From: Hydrogenophaga palleronii NBRC 102513 | GTDB taxonomy: Bacteria; Pseudomonadota; Gammaproteobacteria; Burkholderiales; Burkholderiaceae_C | Assembly (NCBI RefSeq): GCF_001571225.1 | Contig: NZ_BCTJ01000006.1 | Coordinates: forward strand, 89,882 to 153,881 | Length of the DNA: 64,000 nt | Direction: 5' to 3' | Shown here: piece by piece, positions 30,228-41,234 of the stretch | Layout: each line of letters opens with the position of its first letter | Position numbering within the stretch: position 1 is the first letter of the stretch | Translations under genes and position numbers: made by a program | The notes under the pieces: model-generated | The model's input: only the letters and a program-made list of their open reading frames with translations | Databases searched by the model: none | Told to the model about the DNA's origin: nothing

Positions 30228-31115
30228 ATGGATCAACCCATCGACCTGAGCACCCTTCGCGTGGTGGTGGCCGCGGCCGACCTCGGCTCCATCAGCGCCG
30301 CCAGCGAACGCCTGCAACTCGCCGTGGCCGCCGCCAGCTCGCGCATCACCGCACTGGAGGAGTCGCTCGGCTTTCGCATCTTCGAGCGCTCCTCGCGCGG
30401 CGTGCAGCTCACGCCGGCCGGGCAGATGCTGGTGCAGCGCAGCCGCACGCTGCTGACCGACGCCGACCGCCTGGCCCAGCACCTGCGCGGCTACAGCGAA
30501 GGCCTGCAAGGCCATGTGCGCGTGCTGGCCAACACCTCGGCCCTGCTGGAGGTGTTGCCGCAGCGGCTGGAGCAGTTCATGCAGGCGCACCCGCTGATCC
30601 GCATCGACCTCGAAGAGCGTGGCAGCCCGGAGATTCCCCTCGCGCTGATCGAAGGCCGCGCCGACTTCGGTGTGGTCGACCTGCCGGTGCCACCGGCCGG
30701 CCTGTCCTTCGCGCCGTTCTTCAGCGACACCCTGGTGCTGCTCACGCCGCGCGCGCACCGGCTGGCGAGCCGGCGCCGGCTGCGCCTGGTGGACGCGCTG
30801 GACGAGCCCTTCATCACGCTCACCGACGGCACCGCCCTGTCCAACCGCCTGCTGGCCTCGGCCGCCGACGCCGGGCGCCAGCTGCACGTGCGCATGCGCA
30901 TGCGCGGCTTCGACGCGGTCTGCCGCATGGTCGCCGCCGGCCTCGGTGTGGGCGTGCTGCCGGTGGAGGCCATCGCACCGCAGCTGGCGCACCTGCCGCT
31001 GGCGGCGGTGCCGCTGTCCGACCCCTGGGCGCGGCGCACCCACCACATCGCCACCCGCACCCACACGCCGCCCTCGCCGGCCGCGCGCACGCTGATCCGC
31101 GCACTCAGCCGCTGA
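30228..31115 (+). CDS. LysR-family transcriptional regulator
   Basis: A 295-residue LTTR. The N-terminal winged helix has LRVVVAAADLGSISAASERLQLAVAAASSRITALEESLG, with the usual FERSSRGVQLTPAG following it. The remainder is a LysR substrate-binding domain. It sits on the same strand as the enolase-superfamily and Bug genes 160 bases downstream and is likely their regulator, though LTTRs more often are divergent. The ATG lies 1 base after the pbpC stop, so its own promoter may be within pbpC. The effector is unknown. Confidence 0.9.
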   Translation: MDQPIDLSTLRVVVAAADLGSISAASERLQLAVAAASSRITALEESLGFRIFERSSRGVQLTPAGQMLVQRSRTLLTDADRLAQHLRGYSEGLQGHVRVLANTSALLEVLPQRLEQFMQAHPLIRIDLEERGSPEIPLALIEGRADFGVVDLPVPPAGLSFAPFFSDTLVLLTPRAHRLASRRRLRLVDALDEPFITLTDGTALSNRLLASAADAGRQLHVRMRMRGFDAVCRMVAAGLGVGVLPVEAIAPQLAHLPLAAVPLSDPWARRTHHIATRTHTPPSPAARTLIRALSR

Positions 31116-31150
31116 ACCGGCACCCACGCCGCGCGCAGCCTCGCGGTTCC

Positions 31151-31173
31151 GGCTTTCGCCATCCGCGAAAGCC
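31151..31173 (+). terminator. Perfect 9-bp hairpin after the LysR gene
   Basis: GGCTTTCGC and GCGAAAGCC form a 9-bp perfect stem with a CATCC loop, 35 bases after the LysR stop. The following GCCTTTGCC is only weakly T-rich. It may end the pbpC-lysR transcript before the enolase-superfamily gene, or act as a regulatory inverted repeat. The rest of the 160-base gap shows only a ribosome-binding site (AGGAGA) before 31276. Confidence 0.35.
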
Positions 31174-31275
31174 GCCTTTGCCGCACGCCATTGCCGGGCG
31201 CGCCGGGCCGTTCCACACTGGCCGCCAGACCTCAACACACACAAGCGCCGCCGCCCCGGCCGCGCAGGAGACCTC

Positions 31276-32433
<1,158 letters not shown>

Positions 32434-32466
32434 CGCCAGCCCCAACGACAACCCAGGAGACAAGAC

Positions 32467-33516
32467 ATGCCCCACAACAAAAACAGCAACGTCAACAACA
32501 ACAACGTCAAAGTCAACAACGGCAACCTCCCCTCCACCGGCCGCCGCGCCGCCCTGCTGCTGGCCCTGGCCGGCGCCTTCGGCATGGGCACGGCCACCAG
32601 CAGTGCCTGGGCGCAACAGGCCTACCCCAACAAACCGGTGCGGCTGGTGGTGGGGTACTCGGCCGGCGGCGGTGTGGACGCCATGGCGCGCCTGCTGGCG
32701 CCACGCCTGTCGCAGCTGCTGGGCCAGCAGGTGGTGGTGGAGAACCGCACCGGCGCCACCGGCCTGATTGCCGGCGACGCGGTGGCACGCGCCGCGCCCG
32801 ATGGCTACACGCTCATGCTGGGCGACAGCTCGCTGCTGATCGCGCAGCACCTGCAGCCGAAGATGACCTTCGACCCCATCAAGGGTTTTGCGCCGGTGGC
32901 CAGCGTGTTCACGCTGCCGCTGGTGATCGTCACCAGCAACGACTTTCCCGCCAAGACCCCGGCCGAGTTCGTCAAGCTGCTGCAGGCCAACCCGGGCAAG
33001 TACTCCTTTGCCACCTCGGGCGTGGGCACGGTGCACCACCTGGGCTTCGAGATGCTCAAGGCACGCGCCAACGCGCGCGTGGTGCACATCCCCTACCGCG
33101 GTGCCTCGCAGATCGTTCCCGACGTGATGAGCGACCAGGTGTCCATCGGCGTCGTCAGCGTGACCGCCGCCGAAGCCCAGGCGCGTGCCGGCAAGCTGCG
33201 CGCGCTGGCCCTGATGAATCCGGTGAAGCTGGCCGGCGCGGAAGACATCCCGCCGCTGTCCGATGCCCTGCCCGGTTTCTCCGCCGTGCCGCGCCTGTTC
33301 GTGCTGGCACCCGCGGGCACGCCCGCGCCCATCGTCGAACAACTGAGCGAAGCCTTGCGCAAGGTGATGGCCCAGCCCGACATCGCCCACGTGGCAGCGC
33401 AGCAAGGCGCGGTGCCCGCCTACATGCCGGCCGGGCCGCTGGCCGCCGACATCGTGCGCGAGTCCGGCGAGTGGGGCAAGGTGATCCGCGAGCAGAAGAT
33501 CACTGCCACGCAATGA
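32467..33516 (+). CDS. Bug/TctC-family tripartite tricarboxylate transporter substrate-binding protein
   Basis: A 349-residue periplasmic binding protein. The mature part starts at YPNKPVRLVVGYSAGGGVDAMARLLAPRL, the Bug hallmark, and contains NRTGATGLIAGDAVARAAPDGYTL and HIPYRGASQ. The signal peptide GRRAALLLALAGAFGMGTA...AWAQQ is preceded by an unusual Asn/Lys-rich leader of ~25 residues (positions 2-20 are largely Asn, encoded by AAC). A ribosome-binding site AGGAGA lies before the ATG, so the leader seems genuine. It is the likely receptor for the substrate of the adjacent enolase-superfamily enzyme. No tctA/B is adjacent. Confidence 0.92.
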   Translation: MPHNKNSNVNNNNVKVNNGNLPSTGRRAALLLALAGAFGMGTATSSAWAQQAYPNKPVRLVVGYSAGGGVDAMARLLAPRLSQLLGQQVVVENRTGATGLIAGDAVARAAPDGYTLMLGDSSLLIAQHLQPKMTFDPIKGFAPVASVFTLPLVIVTSNDFPAKTPAEFVKLLQANPGKYSFATSGVGTVHHLGFEMLKARANARVVHIPYRGASQIVPDVMSDQVSIGVVSVTAAEAQARAGKLRALALMNPVKLAGAEDIPPLSDALPGFSAVPRLFVLAPAGTPAPIVEQLSEALRKVMAQPDIAHVAAQQGAVPAYMPAGPLAADIVRESGEWGKVIREQKITATQ

Positions 33517-33547
33517 GCGCCACCAGGCCACATGGCGCGGTGTGGCC

Positions 33548-33880
33548 TCAGCGGCAGGGCTCTGGCTGCGGCACCTCGGTGCAGTGCTGGAAGGCCTCGG
33601 GCTTGAGGCCGCCGCCAACCACGCGGTACTGGTCAAAACAGGCGGCGCTGGCCAGGTAACGGTGCCAGCGCACCTCGCAGGCGCTGGTGCCGGGTGGCAG
33701 CGGCGTGCTGGCCGGCACCGCAACCGCGCGGTAAGCCTCCGGCACCTCGGTGGCGTACACCAGTTGCCCCTGCGCATCGACCCAACGGTAGAGCTCGGCG
33801 GCCCCGGCCGCGAACGGCAGCAGCCACCACCAGGCCGCCAGCAGGCAGACGCGGTGTGGGGAAGACAAGCGCGCTTTCAT
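33548..33880 (-). CDS. DUF4124 domain-containing secreted protein
   Basis: A 110-residue protein with a signal peptide (MKARLSSPHRVCLLAAWWWLLPFAAGA) and then LYRWVDAQGQLVYATEVPE, the DUF4124 signature. Cysteines further on (ACEVRWHRYLASAACF, and two near the end) could form disulfides in the periplasm. Function unknown. It is convergent with the Bug gene and divergent from the HDOD gene. The start at 33880 is the one that gives a signal peptide. Confidence 0.75.
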   Translation of the reverse strand: MKARLSSPHRVCLLAAWWWLLPFAAGAAELYRWVDAQGQLVYATEVPEAYRAVAVPASTPLPPGTSACEVRWHRYLASAACFDQYRVVGGGLKPEAFQHCTEVPQPEPCR

Positions 33881-34019
33881 GCCGGGTGGGATGCCCCGGC
33901 GGCCCGCCAGTTCCACCGTTCGGCGGCAGCGCCGCTCAAGCCGGCACCCGGCCTGCCGATACAGGACGGGGGACCGCACCGCCACCGGCGGTGGTGCCCG
34001 GTACGGAGCCTGTTCACAC

Positions 34020-35156
34020 ATGTCTGCCCTGTTCCTTGTTGGCCTGGCGGCCCTGGCCGCCGCTGCCCTGGCGGCGGTGTTCTGGTGGCAGCGCCGTGCG
34101 GCCCGCAGCGCCGTTGCCACCGCACCGGCGGGCGACGCTGCGCAGGCACCCGGCATGGCCCCGGCCGAACCCGCCCCTGCGCAGCCTCCCGCCGCACCCC
34201 TGCCCGGCGCGCTGGCAAGTTTCCAATGGCGCACCCAGGACCAGCTGGACGCCGACAAACGCGAGGCGCTGCTGGGCGCCATCCACAAGCTGCCGAACCC
34301 GCCACAAACGCTGCAGCAACTGCTGGAGCCCGACCTGATGGCACGCGCCAGCGCGACCGAGCTGCACGCCCTGATCGCCGGTGAGCCCTGGATCGCGGTC
34401 AAGGTGCTGGCCTCGGTGAACAGCCCGCTGTACGGCCTGCAGACGCCGGTGCGGGACCTCGCCCAGGCGGTGAACTTCCTGGGGCTGCAGAGCGTGCGCC
34501 AGATCTGCCTGCAGCACCTGCTGGCCACCTCCTTCCCGGCCCGGCTGCCGCGCGTGCAGCGCACGCTGGACGCGCTCTGGCGCGCCTGCACCATCGCCAG
34601 CGAACTGGCCGCGCGGCTGGACAAGGCCTTGCACCGGTCTGCACAAGGCCCGCTGAGCACGCAGGTGGTGCTGAGCTTTGTCGGCCAGCTGGCCACCGCC
34701 TCGGTGATTCCGCAGCCCGGCCTGGCAGGCTGGCTGGAACGCGACCGCCTGGGCCGCGCGCGGCTGGAGCAGGAGCTGCTGGGCCTGAACGCCAGCGAGA
34801 TCGGCCACCTGCTGATGCAGCGCTGGGCGCTGCCCGCGCCGCTGCTGGCCGAGGTGCGCGAGGCCGGCCGCGTGCTGGTGGCATCCCCGCCACCGGCGCA
34901 GGCCGGCGGAGGTGGAGGCGACGGCCTGCCGCGCCAGACGCTGACCTACCTGTGCGCGCGCCTGGGCGAACGGCTGGCGCTGGGCCAGCTGGCCTCGCTG
35001 GAGGGTTACCGCCCGGCCGACGACGACTCGGTGGACATGCACCACCTGCGCGCCAGCCTGTCGCCGCTGGCGCTGGCCCGGCTCGGCGAGCTGCTGCAAA
35101 CCCCGGCCCTGCGCCACACCGTGCAGCAGCTGACCGGGCGCATGGCCGCCGCCTGA
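34020..35156 (+). CDS. Membrane-anchored HDOD domain protein
   Basis: A 378-residue protein. One N-terminal helix (ALFLVGLAALAAAALAAVFWW) anchors it to the membrane, an Ala/Pro-rich linker follows, then an HDOD domain from ~80: HKLPNPPQTLQQLLEPDL, IAVKVLASVNSPLYG, and VRDLAQAVNFLGLQSVRQI. HDOD proteins are signalling outputs related to HD phosphohydrolases without the metal-binding HD. The upstream in-frame region back to 33879 is Arg-rich and rejected. It is monocistronic. Confidence 0.85.
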   Translation: MSALFLVGLAALAAAALAAVFWWQRRAARSAVATAPAGDAAQAPGMAPAEPAPAQPPAAPLPGALASFQWRTQDQLDADKREALLGAIHKLPNPPQTLQQLLEPDLMARASATELHALIAGEPWIAVKVLASVNSPLYGLQTPVRDLAQAVNFLGLQSVRQICLQHLLATSFPARLPRVQRTLDALWRACTIASELAARLDKALHRSAQGPLSTQVVLSFVGQLATASVIPQPGLAGWLERDRLGRARLEQELLGLNASEIGHLLMQRWALPAPLLAEVREAGRVLVASPPPAQAGGGGGDGLPRQTLTYLCARLGERLALGQLASLEGYRPADDDSVDMHHLRASLSPLALARLGELLQTPALRHTVQQLTGRMAAA

Positions 35157-35276
35157 CTCGCAGGGCGCTGCCGCGCCGTCAAGAAAATTCAAAGCCCGGC
35201 GACCGGGTTTCACGGCACGGGCCGGGGGTGGCGGCTACCATGCAGGGCAGGCAATACCGACCCGGATACACAACAC

Positions 35277-36428
35277 ATGACCGTCATCACCAACGTGGAA
35301 GACCTGCGCCTGCTGGCGCAGCAACGCGTGCCGCGCATGTTCTACGACTACGCCGACAGCGGCTCGTGGACCGAGAGCACCTACCGAGCCAACAACGAAG
35401 ACTTCCAGAAGATCAAGCTGCGCCAGCGCGTGGCCGTCAACATGGAGAACCGCAGCACGCGCACCACCATGATCGGCCAGGACGTGGCCATGCCGGTGGC
35501 GATTGCACCCACCGGCCTGACCGGCATGCAGCACGCCGACGGCGAGATCCTGGCGGCACGCGCGGCGCGCAAGTTCGGCATTCCGTTCACGCTCTCGACC
35601 ATGAGCATCTGCTCGATCGAAGACGTGGCACAACACGCCGGCGAAGGCTTCTGGTTCCAGCTCTACGTGATGAAGGACCGCGGTTTCATCGAACGCCTGA
35701 TCGACCGCGCCAAGGCCGCCCGATGCGGCGCCCTGGTGCTGACGCTGGACCTGCAGATCATCGGCCAGCGCCACAAGGACCTGAAGAACGGCCTGAGCGC
35801 ACCGCCCAAGATGACGCTGGCCAACCTGCTCGACATCGCCTGCAAGCCCCGCTGGGCGCTGGGCATGCTGGGCACGCAACGCCGCAACTTCGGCAACATC
35901 TTCGGCCACGTCGAGGGCATCGAGAACATGGGCAGCCTGAGCGAGTGGACCGCCAAGCAGTTCGACCCGGCGCTCAACTGGGGCGACGTGGAATGGATCA
36001 AGCAGCGCTGGGGCGGCAAGCTGATCCTCAAGGGCATCCAGGACGTGGAAGACGCCAAGCTCGCCGTGGCCTCGGGCGCCGACGCGCTGATCGTGAGCAA
36101 CCACGGCGGCCGCCAGCTCGACGGCGCGCAAAGCAGCATCGAAGCCCTGCCCTCCATCGTCGATGCGGTGGGCGGCCAGATCGAGGTGCACATGGACGGC
36201 GGCATCCGCAGCGGCCAGGACGTGCTGAAAGCGCGGGCCCTGGGCGCACGCGGCGTCTACATCGGCCGCCCCTTCCTCTACGGCCTGGGCGCCATGGGCG
36301 AAGCCGGCGTGAGCAAGTGCCTGCAGATCATCCACAACGAACTCGACCTGACCATGGCCTTCTGCGGCCACACGCAGATCCAGAACGTGGACAAGAGCAT
36401 CCTGCTGCCAGGCACGTACCCGAAGTAA
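35277..36428 (+). CDS. FMN-dependent alpha-hydroxy-acid oxidase/dehydrogenase, L-lactate dehydrogenase-like
   Basis: A 383-residue TIM-barrel flavoprotein. The signature SNHGGRQLDGA contains the catalytic His and the substrate-binding Arg. FYDYADSGSWTESTYRAN at the N-terminus and IAPTGLTGMQHADGE bind FMN and substrate. It oxidises an L-2-hydroxy acid such as L-lactate; LldD, glycolate oxidase and mandelate dehydrogenase share these motifs, so the substrate is not decided. No lactate permease is adjacent. A strong GC hairpin follows the stop. Confidence 0.9.
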   Translation: MTVITNVEDLRLLAQQRVPRMFYDYADSGSWTESTYRANNEDFQKIKLRQRVAVNMENRSTRTTMIGQDVAMPVAIAPTGLTGMQHADGEILAARAARKFGIPFTLSTMSICSIEDVAQHAGEGFWFQLYVMKDRGFIERLIDRAKAARCGALVLTLDLQIIGQRHKDLKNGLSAPPKMTLANLLDIACKPRWALGMLGTQRRNFGNIFGHVEGIENMGSLSEWTAKQFDPALNWGDVEWIKQRWGGKLILKGIQDVEDAKLAVASGADALIVSNHGGRQLDGAQSSIEALPSIVDAVGGQIEVHMDGGIRSGQDVLKARALGARGVYIGRPFLYGLGAMGEAGVSKCLQIIHNELDLTMAFCGHTQIQNVDKSILLPGTYPK

Positions 36429-36452
36429 CACCCCCCGCGCGGCTGCGCCGCT

Positions 36453-36476
36453 CCCCCCTCTGCTGCGCGAGGGGGG
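36453..36476 (+). terminator. CCCCCCTC/GAGGGGGG hairpin after the hydroxyacid oxidase gene
   Basis: A perfect 8-bp stem, CCCCCCTC at 36453-36460 and GAGGGGGG at 36469-36476, with an 8-base loop, 25 bases after the stop codon. There is no U-tract. It lies at the start of a 329-base gap without a gene. Confidence 0.45.
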
Positions 36477-36623
36477 CGCACTCTGGGCCCGGCGGAGCCG
36501 GCGCCTCGAGTGCCCTGGTTCAATGCACGTCGCGCCGGGGATGGCGCACAGCTCGCGACGGCATTGCGTCCCCTCTCTGCTGTGCGGGAAATCAAACCAC
36601 TCGCGACTGCGCCGTGTCTTGCT

Positions 36624-36656
36624 CCCTCTCCCCCTGGGAGAGGGCTGGGGTGAGGG
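36624..36656. repeat. CCCTCTCCC/GGGAGAGGG intergenic palindromic repeat
   Basis: A 9-bp perfect stem (CCCTCTCCC, loop CCT, GGGAGAGGG) followed by CTGGGGTGAGGG. This is the widely dispersed proteobacterial intergenic repeat of that consensus. The gap 36429-36757 holds only this, the upstream hairpin and the short leader of dinB. Confidence 0.7.
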
Positions 36657-36757
36657 CCCGCGCGCAAACCCGTCGCCCATCGCCCATCGCAGCCCCGCAC
36701 AACGCCACACCCAACGGACAATCCGCAGCGCCCGGGCGGTGTGCAGGTGATCCCGCT

Positions 36758-37999
36758 ATGCTCACCGCCGTGACCCCTCCCCCGCCCCGCCTGCGCCGCA
36801 TCGCCCACCTCGACATGGACGCGTTCTTCGCCTCCGTCGAGTTGCTGCGTTACCCGCAGCTCAAGGGCCTGCCGGTGGTGATCGGTGGCGGACGGCGGCG
36901 CGAGGACGACATGTTCGCGCGCCTGCGCCAGACCTTCCCCGAACGCGAGTGGGACGACACCACGCTGGACCGCATCCCGGTGGATTTTTTCCCGCGGCTG
37001 GAGCACTACGCCGGCCGCGGCGTGGCCACCACCGCCACCTACGCCGCGCGCCAGTTCGGCGTCGGCTCGGCCATGGGCCTGATGAAGGCCGCCAAGCTGT
37101 GCCCGCAGGCCATCCTGCTGCCGGTGGACTTTGACGAGGTGCGGCGCATCTCGCGCCTCTTCAAAAGCACCATCCGCGAGATCGCGCCGGTGATGGAAGA
37201 CCGCGGCGTGGACGAGGTCTACATCGACTTCACCGACGTGCCGGGCGGCCAGCGCGAAGGCGGCCGTGTGCTGGCGCGGCTGATCCAGAAGAGCATCTTC
37301 CAGGCCACCGGCCTGACCTGCTCCATCGGCGTGGCGCCCAACAAGCTCATCGCCAAGATGGCGAGCGAGTTCAAGAAACCCAACGGTATCAGCATCGTGC
37401 ACACCGACGACCTGGAGCGCCTGATCTGGCCGCTGCCCTGCCGCAAGATCAACGGCGTCGGCCCCAAGGCCGATGCCAAGCTGCAGGGCCACGGCATCCA
37501 CACCATCGGCGAGCTGGCGCAGCGCGAGCAGCCCTGGCTGGTGCAGCACTTCGGCAAGAGCTACGGCGCCTGGCTGCACGAGGTGTCATGGGGCCGCGAC
37601 GAGCGTGCCGTGCAGACCGAGAGCGAACCGGTCAGCATGAGCCGCGAGACCACCTTCGACCGCGACCTGCACGCGGTGCGCGACCGCGCCGAACTCGGCG
37701 CCATCTTCACCCGCCTGTGCGAGCAGGTGGCCGACGACCTGCAGCGCAAGGGTTATGTCGGCAAGACCATCGGCGTGAAGCTGCGCTACGACAACTTCCA
37801 GATCGTCACGCGCGACAGCACCATCGGCCACTTCACCAGCGACGCGGCCAGCATCCGCCGCATCGCCGGCCTGTGCCTCAAGCGGGTGGACCTCACGCGG
37901 CGCATCCGCCTGCTCGGCGTGCGCATGGGCTCGCTGGCCAAGCCCGGCGAGGTGCCACCCGAGCCCGAGCGCGTGCCCGAGGCGGCGCAGCTGTTCTGA
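36758..37999 (+). CDS. dinB: DNA polymerase IV (Y-family)
   Basis: A 413-residue translesion polymerase. Catalytic acidic residues are in HLDMDAFFASVE (Asp19, Asp21) and DRGVDEVYIDFTD. SIGVAPNKLIAKMASEFKKPNG and KINGVGPKADAKLQGHGI (helix-hairpin-helix) are typical. Between the first strands, where E. coli DinB goes straight from VGG to RGV, there is an extra segment of ~40 residues (46-86) rich in Arg and Asp. The family is error-prone and SOS-linked; no LexA box was identified upstream. The start at the ATG in CGCTATGCTC is likely, though a GTG 12 bases on is possible. Confidence 0.93.
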   Translation: MLTAVTPPPPRLRRIAHLDMDAFFASVELLRYPQLKGLPVVIGGGRRREDDMFARLRQTFPEREWDDTTLDRIPVDFFPRLEHYAGRGVATTATYAARQFGVGSAMGLMKAAKLCPQAILLPVDFDEVRRISRLFKSTIREIAPVMEDRGVDEVYIDFTDVPGGQREGGRVLARLIQKSIFQATGLTCSIGVAPNKLIAKMASEFKKPNGISIVHTDDLERLIWPLPCRKINGVGPKADAKLQGHGIHTIGELAQREQPWLVQHFGKSYGAWLHEVSWGRDERAVQTESEPVSMSRETTFDRDLHAVRDRAELGAIFTRLCEQVADDLQRKGYVGKTIGVKLRYDNFQIVTRDSTIGHFTSDAASIRRIAGLCLKRVDLTRRIRLLGVRMGSLAKPGEVPPEPERVPEAAQLF

Positions 38000-38085
38000 A
38001 CCACCCGGCGTCCATTGACGCGGGCAGGTACCCCACCTACATTGGCATGGACGGGATGTCGGTCGCATTCCCAGGGGGGTGTGTC

Positions 38086-38364
38086 ATGAACCTCTGTCTC
38101 AGTCTCGACGAACTGGAACGCATCAAACGCTGGCACGTGGCCCACCGCAGGGACCACCCGCTGGAGTACCAACTGTGGGACGGTGTGCTCACCGTGTGGC
38201 TGATGGGCTGGATGGGTGGTGCGCTGGTCTTCTGCCTCGACGCCCTGTGGTTGCTGCCCATCTGCCTGCTGGGCATCTGGGCGCCCGGCCTGTACGTGCG
38301 CTGGCGCCGCAAGGTGCACCGCGCGCACCGCCTGCGCTGCGACTGGCTCGACCCCAACGGCTGA
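38086..38364 (+). CDS. Small two-helix membrane protein
   Basis: A 92-residue protein. A polar N-terminus (LDELERIKRWHVAHRRDHPLEY) precedes two hydrophobic segments, VLTVWLMGWMGGALVFCLDAL and LLPICLLGIWAPGLYV, then a basic tail. AGGGGGG lies before the ATG at a workable distance; an in-frame ATG at 38047 would add 13 residues. No family is recognised with confidence. It stands alone between dinB and the isomerase-like gene. Confidence 0.65.
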   Translation: MNLCLSLDELERIKRWHVAHRRDHPLEYQLWDGVLTVWLMGWMGGALVFCLDALWLLPICLLGIWAPGLYVRWRRKVHRAHRLRCDWLDPNG

Positions 38365-38481
38365 AGCACCGCACGACTCAGCGTCCGGGCCGTGACAGCC
38401 CGGGGCGCGCGCGCGGGCTACAGTGGCCGCGATTGCCTGCGATTGCTCATGCCCTCCACCACCACCGAGACCCGCCCTGCC

Positions 38482-39324
38482 ATGACCGCACCGACCTGCT
38501 TCGCCCTCAGCACCACCGACCACGTGGCCCACCTGGTGCTGAACCGGCCCGCCGAGCTCAACACCATGCACCCCACCTTCTGGCGCGAGCTCGACGCGGT
38601 GCTGACACAGATCCACCTCGAAGGCAGCGCGCGCGCCCTGGTCATCAGCAGCACCGGCAAACACTTCAGCGCCGGCATGTCGCTGGAGACCTTCGCTGGC
38701 GCGATCAGCATGGACGACCAGAGCCCCGAAGGCCGCGCCGCCATCTTCGACCTGCTCACCGACATGCAGGCCACCTTCACGAAGATCGAGAACCTGCGCA
38801 TCCCGGTGATCTGCGCCATCCAGGGCGGCTGCATCGGCGGCGCGGTCGACATGGTCACCGCCGCCTGCATCCGCTACGCCAGCGCCGACGCCTTCTTCTG
38901 CATCCAGGAGATCAACATCGGCATGGTGGCCGACGTGGGCACGCTGCAACGCCTGCCCAAGCTGATGCCGCTCGCGGTGGTCAAGGAACTCGCCTACACC
39001 GGCCGCCGCCTGCCGGCCGCGAAGGCGCTGGCCTACGGCCTGGTCAACGAGGTGTTCGACAGCGCCGAGGCCACGCTGGCCGCCGCGCTGCAATGCGCCA
39101 AGGAGATCGCCAGCAAACCACCCGTGGCGGTGTGGGGCAGCAAGCAGGCCATCCACTACGCACGCGACCACTCGGTGGAAGACAGCCTGCGCCAGATGGG
39201 CTGGCTGCAGGGTACGGTGTGGAGCAACGCCCACGTGCGCGAGTCCATCGCCGCCATGAAGGACAAGCGCCCCGGCCACTTCACGCCGCTGGCGCCGCTC
39301 AAGCCCTTCTCGTCGCTGGGCTGA
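38482..39324 (+). CDS. Enoyl-CoA hydratase/isomerase family, dienoyl-CoA isomerase-like
   Basis: A 280-residue crotonase-fold protein. CIQGGCIGGAVDMVTAACIRYASADAFFCIQEINIGMVADVGTLQRLP, spread over ~115-160, aligns with delta3,5-delta2,4-dienoyl-CoA isomerase. The Glu in QEINIG and the Asp in ADVGT match its catalytic pair, and both glutamates of a hydratase are not present. It probably shifts double bonds in unsaturated fatty acyl-CoAs. An in-frame ATG at 38449 would add 11 residues; neither start has a clear ribosome-binding site. Confidence 0.85.
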   Translation: MTAPTCFALSTTDHVAHLVLNRPAELNTMHPTFWRELDAVLTQIHLEGSARALVISSTGKHFSAGMSLETFAGAISMDDQSPEGRAAIFDLLTDMQATFTKIENLRIPVICAIQGGCIGGAVDMVTAACIRYASADAFFCIQEINIGMVADVGTLQRLPKLMPLAVVKELAYTGRRLPAAKALAYGLVNEVFDSAEATLAAALQCAKEIASKPPVAVWGSKQAIHYARDHSVEDSLRQMGWLQGTVWSNAHVRESIAAMKDKRPGHFTPLAPLKPFSSLG

Positions 39325-39334
39325 ACCCGGGTGC

Positions 39335-39862
39335 TTACAGCTCGGCGCTGAGCACCAGGCGCGCACGCGGACCGAAACTGGAGATGTTGCTCAGCGTGGC
39401 GTTGTGGTGCGCGATCACCTGCGGCGCGCTCAGCACCGCATTGCCGGCCGAGCTGTGGCCATCGGCCACCAGCGCCACCGGATAGCCCAGCGCCAGCGCG
39501 CGCCGCGTGGTGGTGTCGACGCAGAACTCGGAGTGCAGCCCGCACACCACCAGCTCCTTCACACCCCGCGCCTTGAGCAGGGCCTCGAGGTCGGTGTTCA
39601 GAAACGCGTCGGGTGTTTTCTTGCGCACCCGCAGGTCACCGGGCTGCACCTGCAGGCCGTCGGCCAGTTGCCACTCGCGCGTGCCGTGCTCCAGATAACC
39701 TCCGGTGGATTCGTGCTGGATGAACACGATCGGCCAGGCAGCCGCACGCCAGCGCTCGACCACGTGGTTGACGCGGGCAATCAACGCGTCGGTCTCGTGA
39801 GCCCGGCCCGCGCCCTCGCACAGGCCTTGTTGCAGATCGATCACGAGCAGGGCAGAGATCAT
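39335..39862 (-). CDS. Isochorismatase-family cysteine hydrolase
   Basis: A 175-residue alpha/beta hydrolase of the isochorismatase/nicotinamidase superfamily. The triad is Asp in LLVIDLQQGLC, Lys in VRKKTPDAFLNT, and Cys in GLHSEFCVDTTTRRAL. It hydrolyses an amide or enol-ether bond in the cytosol; the substrate is not evident. The ATG at 39862 has GGAG ten bases upstream; an ATG four codons earlier lacks one. Convergent with the isomerase-like gene and divergent from the deacetylase gene. Confidence 0.87.
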   Translation of the reverse strand: MISALLVIDLQQGLCEGAGRAHETDALIARVNHVVERWRAAAWPIVFIQHESTGGYLEHGTREWQLADGLQVQPGDLRVRKKTPDAFLNTDLEALLKARGVKELVVCGLHSEFCVDTTTRRALALGYPVALVADGHSSAGNAVLSAPQVIAHHNATLSNISSFGPRARLVLSAEL

Positions 39863-39984
39863 GGGGTGCTCCATGGGTGCGGCGGAAATGCGGCCGCCCA
39901 GTGTGCCGCGTTTCCGGGTGCACGGGTTTCGATACGATGGTCGCCCACGCCCGCTGCGGCGAAGCCCGTCGCCATCCACACGCC

Positions 39985-41043
<1,059 letters not shown>

Positions 41044-41046
<3 letters not shown>

Positions 41047-41073
41047 ATCCGGCGCGCCCTGGGCGGCGTATCC
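41044..41073 (+). promoter_or_regulatory. Candidate ECF sigma promoter upstream of the sigma/anti-sigma pair
   Basis: TGAATCC (41044-41050) and CGTATCC (41067-41073) are separated by 16 bases. AATC-type -35 and CGTA-type -10 elements are common for ECF factors that are autoregulated. The leader to the sigma start would be about 150 bases. This is a pattern match by eye. Confidence 0.35.
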
Positions 41074-41234
41074 AGAGGGACATGAAGCCCTCACACCCGC
41101 CCACCAGCACACCCGCCGACCCCAACTCCAGCCCAGCGGAGCAACGGCGCCGCAGCGCCGGCCCGTTCCCCGTGCTGGTCTGGAGCCGCCCGCCCGGCAC
41201 ACACCCAGCACCCGCGCGGCCCCACAATGCGCGC

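Noticed and set aside
41082..41234. N-terminal extension of the ECF sigma factor
   Set aside because: The extra 51 residues are Pro/Arg-rich without sigma similarity and would include the leader of the transcript.
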